Positions 30,555 through 40,684 of a stretch of 64,000 nucleotides of DNA are shown piece after piece. The DNA is taken from contig NZ_VCBL01000005.1 of the NCBI RefSeq assembly GCF_007896435.1, forward strand, positions 49,644 through 113,643, read 5' to 3'. Each line of letters starts with the position of its first letter. Positions within the stretch are counted from its first letter, which is position 1. Made by a program: the position numbers and the translations under genes. This DNA comes from Rummeliibacillus suwonensis (GTDB lineage: Bacteria; Bacillota; Bacilli; Bacillales_A; Planococcaceae). Below the pieces are notes generated by a model, which saw only the letters and a list, made by a program, of their open reading frames with translations, was not told where the DNA came from and searched no databases.

Positions 30555-31535
30555 ACTCTTATCATACTTCATATCCAACGTTAATTTAGATATACAATTT
30601 CCAATGAGAACTATTAGAACGTCTGCTATTCTTAAGCCAACATGATTTTTCGAATCTAATCCCTCATGAATTTTCGCCAATTTTAATCTATCAAATGGTG
30701 TTTTCTTTATACCATCATCAAGTGAAAGTTCGATTTCTCCTCTATCTATATTTAATTCAATTAACCATAAATCAATACTAAATACTGCTTTTTCCCAATT
30801 AAGCCTAATAAATTTATCACTTTCATTTTTAAAATCTTCATCAGTTAAATATATTTTATAATTTTCAATTAAAATTTTTAACTCCTTATAACTTTTTAAT
30901 TGAGCATCCAATCTATCTCTATATCGGATTTTTTTATGCTTTCTAATAAACGCTTTTATATCACTTAGAATTAAATTCAATACACTACCACTTGATGTAT
31001 CCTTATTGAATAATGCTTGAATTACTTCCTTATTCGCCTCGTTCTCTACATATTTTATTAGAGAATACTTAAATCTATAAATGCTTGGCAAGTATCCTCT
31101 CTCTCCTAATTTCAATATCCAATCTGTAAATCTTTTATCTATAACTAACCCTATTTTATTAACTACAAACACGTGATTTTCAACTTTATTTTCGATTAAA
31201 ATATCAACTAAATCAACATAGAATTTAAGTCCTCTTTTATTTAAACTAGCAATACCATTTTTAAAATTTTTCTTTAAAATATCACTACCTTTCAATTCTC
31301 CCTTTCCATTTTTGAATTTTTGGCTTTTAGCTTTATATTCTTCTTCAAGATTACTATATCTATATTCTACATTTTCGAGATGAACATCGGATATTTTAAC
31401 AACTGTAGCAATAAAATCTTTCATATTATCAGTTCCTAACTCTATCTTTTGTTCATCAGTATAAGGTGTTTTGTTATTCCCCAATGCTTTTATAGTCTCT
31501 TGCGTTCCTTTTTCATCAATATACAAATATTCCAT
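30555..31535 (-). pseudogene. DUF3800-like protein, 3' end cut off by IS21
   Basis: About 327 residues remain. The N-terminus MEYLYIDEKG resembles the DUF3800 motif YIDESG, and GLRIADVLIVLIGN near the break resembles its C-terminal LxxADxxAG. DUF3800 is predicted to have an RNase H-like fold and occurs in mobile elements. The ATG follows GGAGGTG at a normal distance. The native frame stops making sense at 30555, where IS sequence begins. Confidence 0.6.
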
Positions 31536-31975
31536 ATTAATACTCACCTCCAAATAAAATATACCTTATTTTCCATTTAATTTTATTTTACCTATATTTT
31601 CATTACAACTGTTTTTTTGTATAAACAATTCAACAAGGTACTTACCGTGTAAATATATTACTTCATATTGAAACTATTATTAAATATTTATTTAAATCTA
31701 CCCGTATTTAAACCTCTTCTCATGTCTTAAAATTGATAGCTGTAGTGCTTGTATTTCATTAGATAATAAATTAGCTGATATTACCTACTCAATACTATAA
31801 AGTAGAATAATATTTCCTTTTATCCATACTTTCTCATGCATAGTATCACTAAAATGCTATGTATTGTAAGGCTACTTTATAAGAAACTTATATTCATTAT
31901 TTATAATTCCATTTTTTAGTAAAACATGGTATAATAGTAGTACTCCTTAGAAAAAGATGGGTAGAGGTGTATTTA
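31536..31975. promoter_or_regulatory. Divergent spacer with zeta-like gene promoter
   Basis: 440 bp, very AT-rich. A TGGTATAAT extended -10 at about 31929-31937 lies 35-45 bp upstream of the kinase gene. No other gene, and no TnsB-site repeats, are visible. Confidence 0.5.
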
Positions 31976-32734
31976 TTGAAAGAAGAATCAACAAAATTAA
32001 AATACTGTTTAAATGGCAAATATACTAAAGAAAGAAGAAAGCTTCATAAAGCTATAATACATAGTATTATAGAAGATTCACCAACTGAAAACCCAGAATC
32101 GATATTGATGGGTGGGGGATCAGCTTCCGGAAAAAGTTTTATAAGTTCATTACTTTTAAAGGGATTCAAACAAGAAGGGCAGCCAATCACATATATTGAT
32201 TCTGATGATATAAAAAAATACCTTCCTGAGTACAAAGAAATGGTAAACTCAGGGATCGATGAATTTATTAAAAAGGCAGCTTCTTTTGTACATGATGAAA
32301 GTAGTGATATAGCTGAAGAGCTACTAAATATCTGTATTGAAAAAAAACTTCACTTTATATATGACGGAACTATGAAAAATGCTGAAAAATACAAGAGAAT
32401 AATTAAACAATTGAAAAGGGCTTTGTTCACAATTCGGGGAGTCATCGTTGACGTTCCATTAGAAGTTGCATTTGAACGAGCAGAAATCCGTTATATGGCA
32501 GAAGGTAGAAAAGTTCCTGATGAAGATATCATTGCAAGTCATGAAAATGTGGCGGTTACTTTTTCCAAAATATATGAGGATTTTGACACTTTTGTTATGT
32601 ATGACAATACTACGAAACCTGCTATTCCCTTTGCTATTAAGGAATCAAAAGAGTCCCCAATAGAAATAATTAACCAAGCAAGATTAGAAGAATTCCATAA
32701 CAAAGTTCGTCAAACAGTTAAAACCACTGATTAA
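31976..32734 (+). CDS. Zeta-toxin-like P-loop kinase
   Basis: A 252-residue protein with a Walker A motif GGSASGKS at about residues 47-54, then TYIDSDDIKKYLPEY, FIYDGTMKN and VPLEVAFERAEIR, the layout of zeta-toxin/UDP-GlcNAc kinase-like proteins. Zeta toxins phosphorylate UDP-N-acetylglucosamine and block wall synthesis. The start is a TTG six bases after AGAGGTG. No epsilon antitoxin lies upstream; a small gene follows 91 bp downstream. Confidence 0.75.
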   Translation: MKEESTKLKYCLNGKYTKERRKLHKAIIHSIIEDSPTENPESILMGGGSASGKSFISSLLLKGFKQEGQPITYIDSDDIKKYLPEYKEMVNSGIDEFIKKAASFVHDESSDIAEELLNICIEKKLHFIYDGTMKNAEKYKRIIKQLKRALFTIRGVIVDVPLEVAFERAEIRYMAEGRKVPDEDIIASHENVAVTFSKIYEDFDTFVMYDNTTKPAIPFAIKESKESPIEIINQARLEEFHNKVRQTVKTTD

Positions 32735-32825
32735 CCTCTTGATTTTCAGGAAATAATTTTATATGTAAATTTTTTCTTCTCGTTTTCATAAGCTTATTAT
32801 ATACTATAAAAAGGAGGCGATATTA

Positions 32826-32987
32826 ATGGATTTCAAAAAACTATTGTTATACGTTGAGGATCATAAAGAAGAGCATCTTGCAAAGACAATCGCCGTAAAC
32901 GAAAAAAAAATTTCTGAAAGAACAAAGAAAAATGAATATTTTATATCTGCCGCAAGTACAAACAAAGAAGTTATCACAATAAAATAA
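32826..32987 (+). CDS. Small protein downstream of the zeta-like kinase (53 aa)
   Basis: 53 residues: ATG 32826-32828, stop TAA 32985-32987, preceded by AAAGGAGGCG at seven bases, a near-perfect ribosome site. Charged and probably helical (FKKLLLYVEDHKEEHLAKTI). It could be the antitoxin partner of the kinase, but it has no recognised family and its order (toxin first) is opposite to epsilon-zeta. Confidence 0.6.
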   Translation: MDFKKLLLYVEDHKEEHLAKTIAVNEKKISERTKKNEYFISAASTNKEVITIK

Positions 32988-33016
32988 TTAGTTGTTAGTG
33001 TTTTTAAAATATAAAA

Positions 33017-33068
33017 AGGGTTGTCTCTAAGATGAAAAATCTTCTAATGAGGCAATCCCCTTTTTTAT
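33017..33068 (+). terminator. Terminator after the small gene
   Basis: AAAAAGGGTTGTCTC...GAGGCAATCCCCTTTTTT hairpin with T run, 30 bp after the 53-residue gene. Confidence 0.75.
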
Positions 33069-33202
33069 TTTATTTAATTACTTTCTAATTTTCAGTTAGA
33101 ACTATTTCGCTCTCACAAAAGTGTTAAGCATTCAAATGAATTAGCATAAGCGTTTATTATATCCATTTTCCGGTAATATACTTTAGTAAAAGGAATTCCT
33201 TA

Positions 33203-35539
33203 TCAGAAATCAACTCGAATTGGAGCATTTTTGAGTTTTATATCATTTATTGCAAACGAAGCATTTAATTGCTGAGTTACTTCATTATATATTGGTAGTT
33301 CCCCTTTTGGATCTTTAATTGTTAAAACAATTACAAAAGGAACCTTTATTTTTTCCTCTATATTTCTCCAATTAGGCAACACTTCTAAAATTAATTCATT
33401 CGTACCTTTTCTACCATTCGGACTTTTAAACTCGACTTGCTTAATATTGGACCATTTAGACTCACTTGTTATTCTATCTCTTTCCCATTTTGCATCGAAA
33501 TTACTCTCTGTTTTACTTCCATTCGTAATTTTCTTAAAAGAATCATCTATCCTTGTTCTTATTCTAACGTCAAGATTACTTCTACAATATTCACTCCCAT
33601 ATCTTGCGTTCAGTGGGGTATCATACCCCAATGTGATTAATATGTTACCTTTTATTTTTTGAGATTCCTGATTGTAAAAAGACTTAGGAAAAGGAAATTG
33701 ATCTATCTTAATCCAATTAGTCCCACTTGATGAATCTATGTCCCCTTCAAATAATAATGTTATTTCATGTTCATCACCGTACAAAATGTCTGCAATCCTT
33801 CTAGGTAAACCGTAACCATATTCATAATGTGTTGCTATGTCCTTTATGCGATTTTTGTTTACAGGATTTTGCCCACCATGTATAAGTAAAGTCTTAGCCA
33901 TAAGTGGCGTCATATTATTTGGATATAAACTAAAGTATTCCCCTAATATTGCAGAAACTAATGGGGTAGAAAAACTTGTACCATAATCCCCGACTTTTTC
34001 CCCACTAGAATTTAAAGAATAAATAGGATTTTTTGATGGATTTCCACTAAAGTGAACAATGTCGGGCTTGATAGAAAGACCCACGCCAGGCCCCTTTCGT
34101 GAATATGGTAGCACTACATTTCGTTCTACTTGATCTTGATCAGAACTATCAATAGCAATTGACCCTACCGTAACTGCTCTTATAGAATCCGCAGGTGACG
34201 TTATTCTATTTATAATACTAGACTTTGTATTACCAGCAGCTATTACAAAAAGGACATTAAACCTTTTTTGCATGGCATCGATAGCAGCTGTAAACTCCGA
34301 AACATAACCATCACAAACCCTATCACTAGCTAAGGATAAATTCCAAACTTTATATTTATCAGCATAAACTTCTAATGCTTGTTCAAGGGAAGCTAACAAA
34401 TCATCTTCTCTTACTCTCTCTTTTTTAATATCTGGTAATATAGTAACATCTAAAAGCTTAACACCCGAATCCACTACATTTTTGATGTTTTCATTTAAAA
34501 TATGGCCATAATTAATTATCCCCGCAATAAATTCGCCATGGTAATTATCTTGATTACCTTCAATTACGTAATTATCAACAGCCTCAACCCATGGTTGAAG
34601 ATATGGATTTTCTTTCCCGATTCCAGAATCAACAATAGCTATTCTCGGATATTCTTGACCAGCAATTGGTTGTAAAATTTCCACTACCTCATCTTCAACT
34701 AAGGGTTCCTGTGATACTGATTCAAAATAAGTGAAATTTGATATTGATTCCACTCCAGGAAAGTGTGAAGCCAACTTAACTAAATCATCTGATAAATAAG
34801 GAACAGCGTATACATCTAATAAATCAATATAGTTGATTTTTCTAACCTTATTCCTATTTAAACCGTAGTCTTTTAAGCTTCTTAGAAAGGTTGATATAAC
34901 GATTTGATTTAATTCATCATCCCCATAATTAAAAAATCTGACTTTGAACTCTTTATCATTGCGAATATTACTCATGGAATTCTCATCCATAAATTCTTCA
35001 ACTTCATTATGACTATATAATTTGAACTGCTTGATGCAAGTTAACTGATGAATAATCTCATACCATTTTTCTTTACTCTTAGTAACTATTTCCCTATCAT
35101 CTTTAGTGATCAGCCAATCCATCCTGTGATTTGGAACTTCCTCTAATACATCATAAATTAATTCAACAAGTGTTTCTAAAGAAGCTCTAGACGCGCTTAT
35201 TATTAATTTACCAATATCTTGAATAGCAATAATATCACTATCAATTTGACCAAGGATTAATGTTGGTCGATGGTTTTTAGCAATTCTGTTGTCTTGTAAT
35301 TCTATTATTACAGGAAATGGATAATATTCATTATCTTTAATTGAATTATCAAATATATCCAGCTCGTTATCTAGTATAAATTCAATTTGAGTGATTAGTT
35401 CTCTAAGATGTTTTTTAATTGTAGATTTCTCGGAAAAAAACCATGTTTTCGGGCTCGGAAAAATTGGGGATGGATTGCCCCTTTTTCTATCATTAGATCT
35501 AATATTGACATGTTTTGCTGGGAAATTTTCGTTAGCCAA
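33203..35539 (-). CDS. ietS: Subtilisin-like protease of an IetAS-type defence pair
   Basis: A 778-residue S8 peptidase. The catalytic triad is complete: Asp304 (AIVDSG), His334 (HGEFIAG) and Ser522 (YGTSFSTP), with oxyanion Asn437 (AAGN). There is no signal peptide, so it acts inside the cell. The N-terminal 290 residues include IAKNHRPTLIL, seen in ATPase-paired subtilases. The TTG start lies directly after the stop of the AAA gene, with GGAG inside that gene's end, so the two are coupled. AAA ATPase plus subtilase is the IetAS anti-phage system; the substrate is unknown. Confidence 0.85.
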   Translation of the reverse strand: MANENFPAKHVNIRSNDRKRGNPSPIFPSPKTWFFSEKSTIKKHLRELITQIEFILDNELDIFDNSIKDNEYYPFPVIIELQDNRIAKNHRPTLILGQIDSDIIAIQDIGKLIISASRASLETLVELIYDVLEEVPNHRMDWLITKDDREIVTKSKEKWYEIIHQLTCIKQFKLYSHNEVEEFMDENSMSNIRNDKEFKVRFFNYGDDELNQIVISTFLRSLKDYGLNRNKVRKINYIDLLDVYAVPYLSDDLVKLASHFPGVESISNFTYFESVSQEPLVEDEVVEILQPIAGQEYPRIAIVDSGIGKENPYLQPWVEAVDNYVIEGNQDNYHGEFIAGIINYGHILNENIKNVVDSGVKLLDVTILPDIKKERVREDDLLASLEQALEVYADKYKVWNLSLASDRVCDGYVSEFTAAIDAMQKRFNVLFVIAAGNTKSSIINRITSPADSIRAVTVGSIAIDSSDQDQVERNVVLPYSRKGPGVGLSIKPDIVHFSGNPSKNPIYSLNSSGEKVGDYGTSFSTPLVSAILGEYFSLYPNNMTPLMAKTLLIHGGQNPVNKNRIKDIATHYEYGYGLPRRIADILYGDEHEITLLFEGDIDSSSGTNWIKIDQFPFPKSFYNQESQKIKGNILITLGYDTPLNARYGSEYCRSNLDVRIRTRIDDSFKKITNGSKTESNFDAKWERDRITSESKWSNIKQVEFKSPNGRKGTNELILEVLPNWRNIEEKIKVPFVIVLTIKDPKGELPIYNEVTQQLNASFAINDIKLKNAPIRVDF

Positions 35540-36682
35540 TTAATTCATCTCCATTTGAATTTTTTTTAAATCACTTCTTATCGTATTGTGGTGACAATTT
35601 AAAATTTCTCCTAACATTCTGTGACTGAAAGTAGGATCAATATTTAATAAAAATTTAAGCTTTTCTCTCCGAACAGTATCAGCATCGCCATTAAAATCTA
35701 TGTCTGTACCTACATAATTAAAATATCCCTCGATAAAATCTAAAAATCCAACTTCCCTATTTTCTAATATGGCTCCCCTTACGGATCTTTTTAAAATTTG
35801 TTCAATGTCTGCTATTGACAATTTATCAAAAAGGGAAGCTAGAACATCTATGAAATTTTTCCTATACGTATTATACCCTATATCAGACAATATTTGGGTA
35901 ATTAATTCTGTTCTAATATCATTAGTTGGGTAATTTATATGCAATCTCGTACTAAATCTTCTCCAAATAGCTTTATCTAGTAAACCTTCATGATTAGTTG
36001 CCCCAATTATTATACTTTTGTCATTTATAAAATCTATATTTTGTAGAAGAGAATTAACTACCCTTTTTAACTCTCCCTGTTCATTTTTATCATCCCTTAA
36101 TTTTGCTATTGCATCAAATTCATCTAAAAACAAAACACAAGGGTTTTTTGCTGCATATTCAAAGAGCATCCTAATATTTTTCGAAGTACTTCCTAAATAA
36201 GATGAAATTAAAGTGTCAAGCCTAGCTATAACAATAGGAATGCCTAGTTCTTTCGCAACAAAAGAAGCTAATTCTGTTTTTCCACATCCTGGAGGTCCAT
36301 ACAACAACAACGTGGATGGAATATCTAAACCGTACGAAGCCAAACGATCTGATTCTTTATATGAAGCAATAAATTCATCTATTTGTTTTCTAACTGAAGG
36401 GCTGTAAAATAATACTTTTTCTTCTATCTGATATGGCATGACAATTGTAGCTATCTCCAATTTAGTTTCATTATCGAAAGGAACTTGCGTTGAAGCTGAA
36501 GTAATTATATCTTCTTTAACATAACCTGTTTTTAATAACAGTTTTTCTATCCTTTCAGCTTTTTTTATTTCTCCTTCTTCTTGTAACTTTTTAGCTAATA
36601 AAGTCGCATAGTCACTTACCTTCTTTGTATCCTTTCTCAAACCTCCTTCTATAATTTTTAACACTTCAGTATAAAACCTCAT
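35540..36682 (-). CDS. ietA: AAA+ ATPase of an IetAS-type defence pair
   Basis: A 380-residue AAA ATPase. N-terminal helical region (1-85), Walker A GPPGCGKT at 129-136, Walker B CVLFLDEFDA at 181-190, sensor 1 IIGATNH, arginine fingers AIWRRFSTR, and a C-terminal segment (NIDPTFSHRMLGEIL) that may be a small helix-turn-helix. AGGAGATG precedes the ATG. By analogy with IetA it would unfold or hand substrates to the partner protease. Confidence 0.85.
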   Translation of the reverse strand: MRFYTEVLKIIEGGLRKDTKKVSDYATLLAKKLQEEGEIKKAERIEKLLLKTGYVKEDIITSASTQVPFDNETKLEIATIVMPYQIEEKVLFYSPSVRKQIDEFIASYKESDRLASYGLDIPSTLLLYGPPGCGKTELASFVAKELGIPIVIARLDTLISSYLGSTSKNIRMLFEYAAKNPCVLFLDEFDAIAKLRDDKNEQGELKRVVNSLLQNIDFINDKSIIIGATNHEGLLDKAIWRRFSTRLHINYPTNDIRTELITQILSDIGYNTYRKNFIDVLASLFDKLSIADIEQILKRSVRGAILENREVGFLDFIEGYFNYVGTDIDFNGDADTVRREKLKFLLNIDPTFSHRMLGEILNCHHNTIRSDLKKIQMEMN

Positions 36683-37220
36683 GTCGTGTCATCTCCTTTT
36701 ACCTATCCGTTACAGAACAAAATTATCCATTTAATAACTATATTAATCCATTATACACCATTAATTATCCATTTGTGTTTTTTTATTGTTTATGCAATTA
36801 TTTTTTCATATATACATTTTAAAAAATTGCACTATTAGGAGATAATTATTATTTTGAAAAAATGGTTATTTTAATAGTAGTTGTACTTTTAAGTAATTTA
36901 ACCGTAATGCAACTACTAAAGTCTGGTTTGAAATACTCTCTTATTTATATCAATGAACAATGAACTATTCAGATAAATAATACATTTATTTCAGTTTAAA
37001 GCGATGTTAGTTGAGTGATTGTGTAAATGAACTAGCTTTTATCTTAGTTAGCGTGTAATGCTGAACATATATTTCCTTAGTTAAATTGGAAATTCGATAC
37101 TTTCATGTATCTCTCTAGAACCAATTAACACCAAAGAAATCAAGCTTAGCATATTTACATTTATACAAAGAAATTTTATGTTGTTTAAATCTATACGCTA
37201 TTATATGGAATTTTCAATAT
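36683..37220. other. AT-rich gap between tnsE and the defence pair
   Basis: 538 bp. The first 100 bp hold the promoter region of the AAA gene, with AATTATCCATTT repeated at about 36720 and 36764. A 33-codon frame on the plus strand (36862-36963, MVILIVVVLLSNLT...) would encode a single membrane helix but has no well-placed ribosome site. Nothing else is seen. Confidence 0.4.
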
Positions 37221-38771
37221 TCAAGTCGCAATATTTTTTAGTAACTTATTCAACAATGACTCTGCTCTATATGTAATATTTTTTCTACTATGTTTCATCC
37301 TTTTCACATCTACATTATTATTTTTAATATTTTCCAAATATCCCCCATGCCAAAATCCACTACCATTCACAAGGGTTAAAAGTAATTTAGTGTATATAGC
37401 ATTCCAGTTTTTAAACATATTTGATGATAGAATTAGCAATGATAAAGATCTATTTTCTCGTTCCACTTCTATAATATTGAATTTCTTTCCACCGGCCATA
37501 TAAACTTCAGCAATAACATATTTTCTTCTTGTAGTCCCATCGTCTAAATATTTAAATTTTCTCTCTCCATTTCCTTCAGGCAGTATATCCATAATTACTC
37601 GAATCGAGCTGATTTGTGAATGTTGCTCTAGGATTTTTAAAACATTTATAAAATCCTGCAATTCTCCCTGTAACTGAATCTCATGCAATGCATTATATTC
37701 AAGACCTCTAACTAATTGCTGTCCCCCAACATCTCCAGTAGAGCGGTCCCCTTTGTCTTCAAAGTAGTATTTCTTTGTGTTTTCATCTTCATGTATTCGT
37801 TGCTTAGCGGATTTTTTTTGAATTTTAGTAACTTTTGGATGACTTGTGTATTCATGCTTCTGATTACCCATTTCAACTAAATCGAAACTATCTGTTGTAC
37901 CATCAACCTCTACGTTCAGTGTAATATCATCGGTTCCTTGCACCTTACTGTTCATATAAAAAGTGTACTTCTTCGCTTCATTTGATTTTTCATGTTCTTG
38001 TAATCCCGGATGACTAAATGAAATTTCATTGAATGGAAGAATCTTATTTTTTACACACTCTACTTTTAAAATTGTGCTCCCATACTTGCCTTGTTTTACT
38101 AATGCTCGGATTATTATAGGTTGTGTAAACGTCCAATCAAATTTAAGTATTCCAATGCTCATGAAATTAAATGCGATATTTTCAAATATATTGCGTAAAT
38201 CTGGTCTTGATAGTAGCCATACCAGCTGATATAAAAATTCTTGCCTTGTGTATTTCAAATCATAGTTAGAGGAAAAAGCTAGATGAATTTTATTGAGCTC
38301 ATATTGCTCAATAAAAAATTGTGGGAAGGAATTTGATTCAAATAATCGATATAAAAGAAAACGATTCGGCGCTAAAATACTACGTACCACTTCTATGAGA
38401 GGCAAAATATATTTTTTTCCTTGATTAGTAACTATAAAACTGCGAGATACATCATTTTCTTTAGTTCCGTGAATATTCCATTTTTTCTCAGAATACATAA
38501 CTAAATTAGGGTGTATGGTTATTTCAATTTGTTCGGTATCCATTGGCGGAACACTTTTTCTAATGTCACCATTAACATAAAAATGTTGAATTGCAAGTGC
38601 TGGCAATGTACCCCAATCAACTAACACTTTTTTAGTAACTTCATTTGCTCTAAAATAAGCATTTAACATTATTTTATGGTTTAGAGAAAATGGGGAGCTA
38701 ATCCAAAGTAATTGGGCTTGTTCTCCGTTTTTAAAAGGCCAATTCTCTAGTTTAACCTGTTGTTCGCTCAT
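37221..38771 (-). CDS. tnsE: Tn7-like target selector TnsE
   Basis: 516 residues (Tn7 TnsE has 538). In Tn7, TnsE directs insertion into replicating, mobile plasmids through the sliding clamp. The C-terminal region with GGKKFNIIEVERE, SLSLLILSS and NGSGFWHGGYLE fits the TnsE C-terminal domain, and the position after tnsD is as in Tn7. The ATG giving MSEQQVKLENWPF is used, because the upstream GTG is inside the AAGGTG ribosome site. It overlaps the end of tnsD by 20 bp. Confidence 0.85.
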   Translation of the reverse strand: MSEQQVKLENWPFKNGEQAQLLWISSPFSLNHKIMLNAYFRANEVTKKVLVDWGTLPALAIQHFYVNGDIRKSVPPMDTEQIEITIHPNLVMYSEKKWNIHGTKENDVSRSFIVTNQGKKYILPLIEVVRSILAPNRFLLYRLFESNSFPQFFIEQYELNKIHLAFSSNYDLKYTRQEFLYQLVWLLSRPDLRNIFENIAFNFMSIGILKFDWTFTQPIIIRALVKQGKYGSTILKVECVKNKILPFNEISFSHPGLQEHEKSNEAKKYTFYMNSKVQGTDDITLNVEVDGTTDSFDLVEMGNQKHEYTSHPKVTKIQKKSAKQRIHEDENTKKYYFEDKGDRSTGDVGGQQLVRGLEYNALHEIQLQGELQDFINVLKILEQHSQISSIRVIMDILPEGNGERKFKYLDDGTTRRKYVIAEVYMAGGKKFNIIEVERENRSLSLLILSSNMFKNWNAIYTKLLLTLVNGSGFWHGGYLENIKNNNVDVKRMKHSRKNITYRAESLLNKLLKNIAT

Positions 38772-40614
38772 TTTTTTCACCTTGCTTCATCTGAATATAT
38801 ATTTCAAGTTTTGGCTTTATTTCATGAAAATGATGTGACTTCACTGCACCCACCCTTTGTACTTTCCAAAGAAGAACTGGTTCATTTTCTAACATGAATC
38901 GATCTATAATTTTGCAGCAACGTCGTATTTGAAATTCTTGAATAGTTTCGGTTATTTCATTTAAAAGCTTTTTAGTTTGAGGTAATTTTTTAGCATTTTT
39001 CTCTAAATTAGCAAGAATACCTAATCTTTTACCTATTAGTGATAATGTGATTCTTACTGGTTTATCTAGTGTTAATAGTTCTGAATAAAGATGCTTTATC
39101 TTCTTGCTGTATTCTCGATCTCGTAAATTCCAATCAACCACTTGTGTTGGTTGTTCTTTCTTTTGCTTATCGGGCAAATTAGCAAATAACCATTCTTTAT
39201 CATGCCTATATAGAAACATGTACTGTTTCGAAAGCTGTTTTCGTAATTGGGTCCTTGAAAAACTACAGAATTGTTTCATCCCATTTAATAGCTCTGCTCT
39301 ATACTGTTCAGTTAAATGATTATTTTTAACAACCTCATTTTTATTTACTTCTTCATGATTATCTAGATATCTTTTAACTGTCTTTGAATCAACACCTAAT
39401 TCACTAGCAATTACTCTTATACTCATACCCTTATTCGCCAATTCTTTTAACTTATTTTTCCAAATAACACCGTAATCTTTCACACAACCAATTCTATACT
39501 TATCCTCTTCTAATAAATCAGGTCCTTTTCTAGCGTAAACAAAACCACATGAGCATGAAAAAGTACCAATTGAATTGTTTGTTTTAAAGTCCCTTGTGAT
39601 TTCTACATTAGAAATGACAGGTTGTTTGAAGTGTGGGGCTGCTTTATTTAAACATGGGAATGGGCCCTTTCCAAACGGTCCTTGATCTTCTTCCATTTGA
39701 AAAAATTTTTTAACATCTAGTTCTAAGAAATAAAGCATTAGCAAATGTCGAAATGGATGTACATGACGCTTTACATTGCGAGTAATAATCTTTAGCCAAT
39801 TGTATTCATCATTGACATCGATAACTGATTTATACTCTTCTAGGAAAGCCTTTGGAATCCTTGATTGAAATAATCCATATAATTCATTTTGTCGAATCCG
39901 ATTTGAGGATGTTACTAAATTTCGTTCTCTTAAAAGCGAACGAAATTTAAGGCTTATGGATTCACGAGAAAATTGATATATGGGCGTTTGTAATAATTGG
40001 TAAGCCATCTTTGATAAAGCAATTTGAATGACTGAGGTTTCTTTAGATTCTACTCCTTGAGTCATTGATAAATCCATCTGCCGTTTATCAAAACGAATAA
40101 ATTCAATTCGACTTTGCTGTGAAAAATCAATTGGATATTTCTTTAATTTCAATTCGTGATGTGAGCAGTAATCAATCCCTTGCAGCTGGTGCTCACGATG
40201 AATATATGGTTCTCCGTATTGTTCAATATCATTTTTTGCGCACTCTGAACAATAAAAAAGCCATTTCTTTTTGCAAATCCCCCCTGCAACTATGCCAAGC
40301 CTCGTATATACACCTTTTCCATCACTTTTGACATCCTGTAGTGTCTCTTGTTGACGTTGTTTTGAAAGAAAAGGTGCATGATAAGGATATATAGTATGTT
40401 TGGCTAATAAATTTTCAACAGTATAATTGGAACCTAGTTGCTGAGCTAATATCGAAAAATGACTGCCAATTGCTACGCTTGGAATTACGGAACGGCTTTG
40501 AAATACTTCTTCTAAGGTATCTTTATAATCAATATTCCCGCTGTAAAAGTGATAACGTGCTATAGAAGAATATATTAATTCATTAGGATAAGGATTAGTG
40601 AAAAATGGTAACAT
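38752..40614 (-). CDS. tnsD: Tn7-like site selector TnsD (TniQ family)
   Basis: 620 residues. The TniQ domain starts at once (PFFTNPYPNELIYSSIARYH) and carries a zinc finger: Cys122, Cys125, Cys150 and His153, the CCCH spacing of TnsD. A later segment IRVIASELGVDSKTVKRYL is a helix-turn-helix. TnsD binds the conserved 3' end of glmS and brings in TnsABC, consistent with the location of this element. GGAGG precedes the ATG. Confidence 0.93.
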   Translation of the reverse strand: MLPFFTNPYPNELIYSSIARYHFYSGNIDYKDTLEEVFQSRSVIPSVAIGSHFSILAQQLGSNYTVENLLAKHTIYPYHAPFLSKQRQQETLQDVKSDGKGVYTRLGIVAGGICKKKWLFYCSECAKNDIEQYGEPYIHREHQLQGIDYCSHHELKLKKYPIDFSQQSRIEFIRFDKRQMDLSMTQGVESKETSVIQIALSKMAYQLLQTPIYQFSRESISLKFRSLLRERNLVTSSNRIRQNELYGLFQSRIPKAFLEEYKSVIDVNDEYNWLKIITRNVKRHVHPFRHLLMLYFLELDVKKFFQMEEDQGPFGKGPFPCLNKAAPHFKQPVISNVEITRDFKTNNSIGTFSCSCGFVYARKGPDLLEEDKYRIGCVKDYGVIWKNKLKELANKGMSIRVIASELGVDSKTVKRYLDNHEEVNKNEVVKNNHLTEQYRAELLNGMKQFCSFSRTQLRKQLSKQYMFLYRHDKEWLFANLPDKQKKEQPTQVVDWNLRDREYSKKIKHLYSELLTLDKPVRITLSLIGKRLGILANLEKNAKKLPQTKKLLNEITETIQEFQIRRCCKIIDRFMLENEPVLLWKVQRVGAVKSHHFHEIKPKLEIYIQMKQGEKNERTTG

Positions 40615-40684
40615 TTTGTACCTCCAAGCAATAATCGATTTATTTAAATAATGTCAATATTACTTGGGTTTTAGACTTTCATAT

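Noticed and set aside
36862..36963. 33-codon hydrophobic peptide
   Set aside because: The ribosome site (AGGAG at 36837) is about 20 bases away, so translation is unsupported; mentioned only in the gap description.
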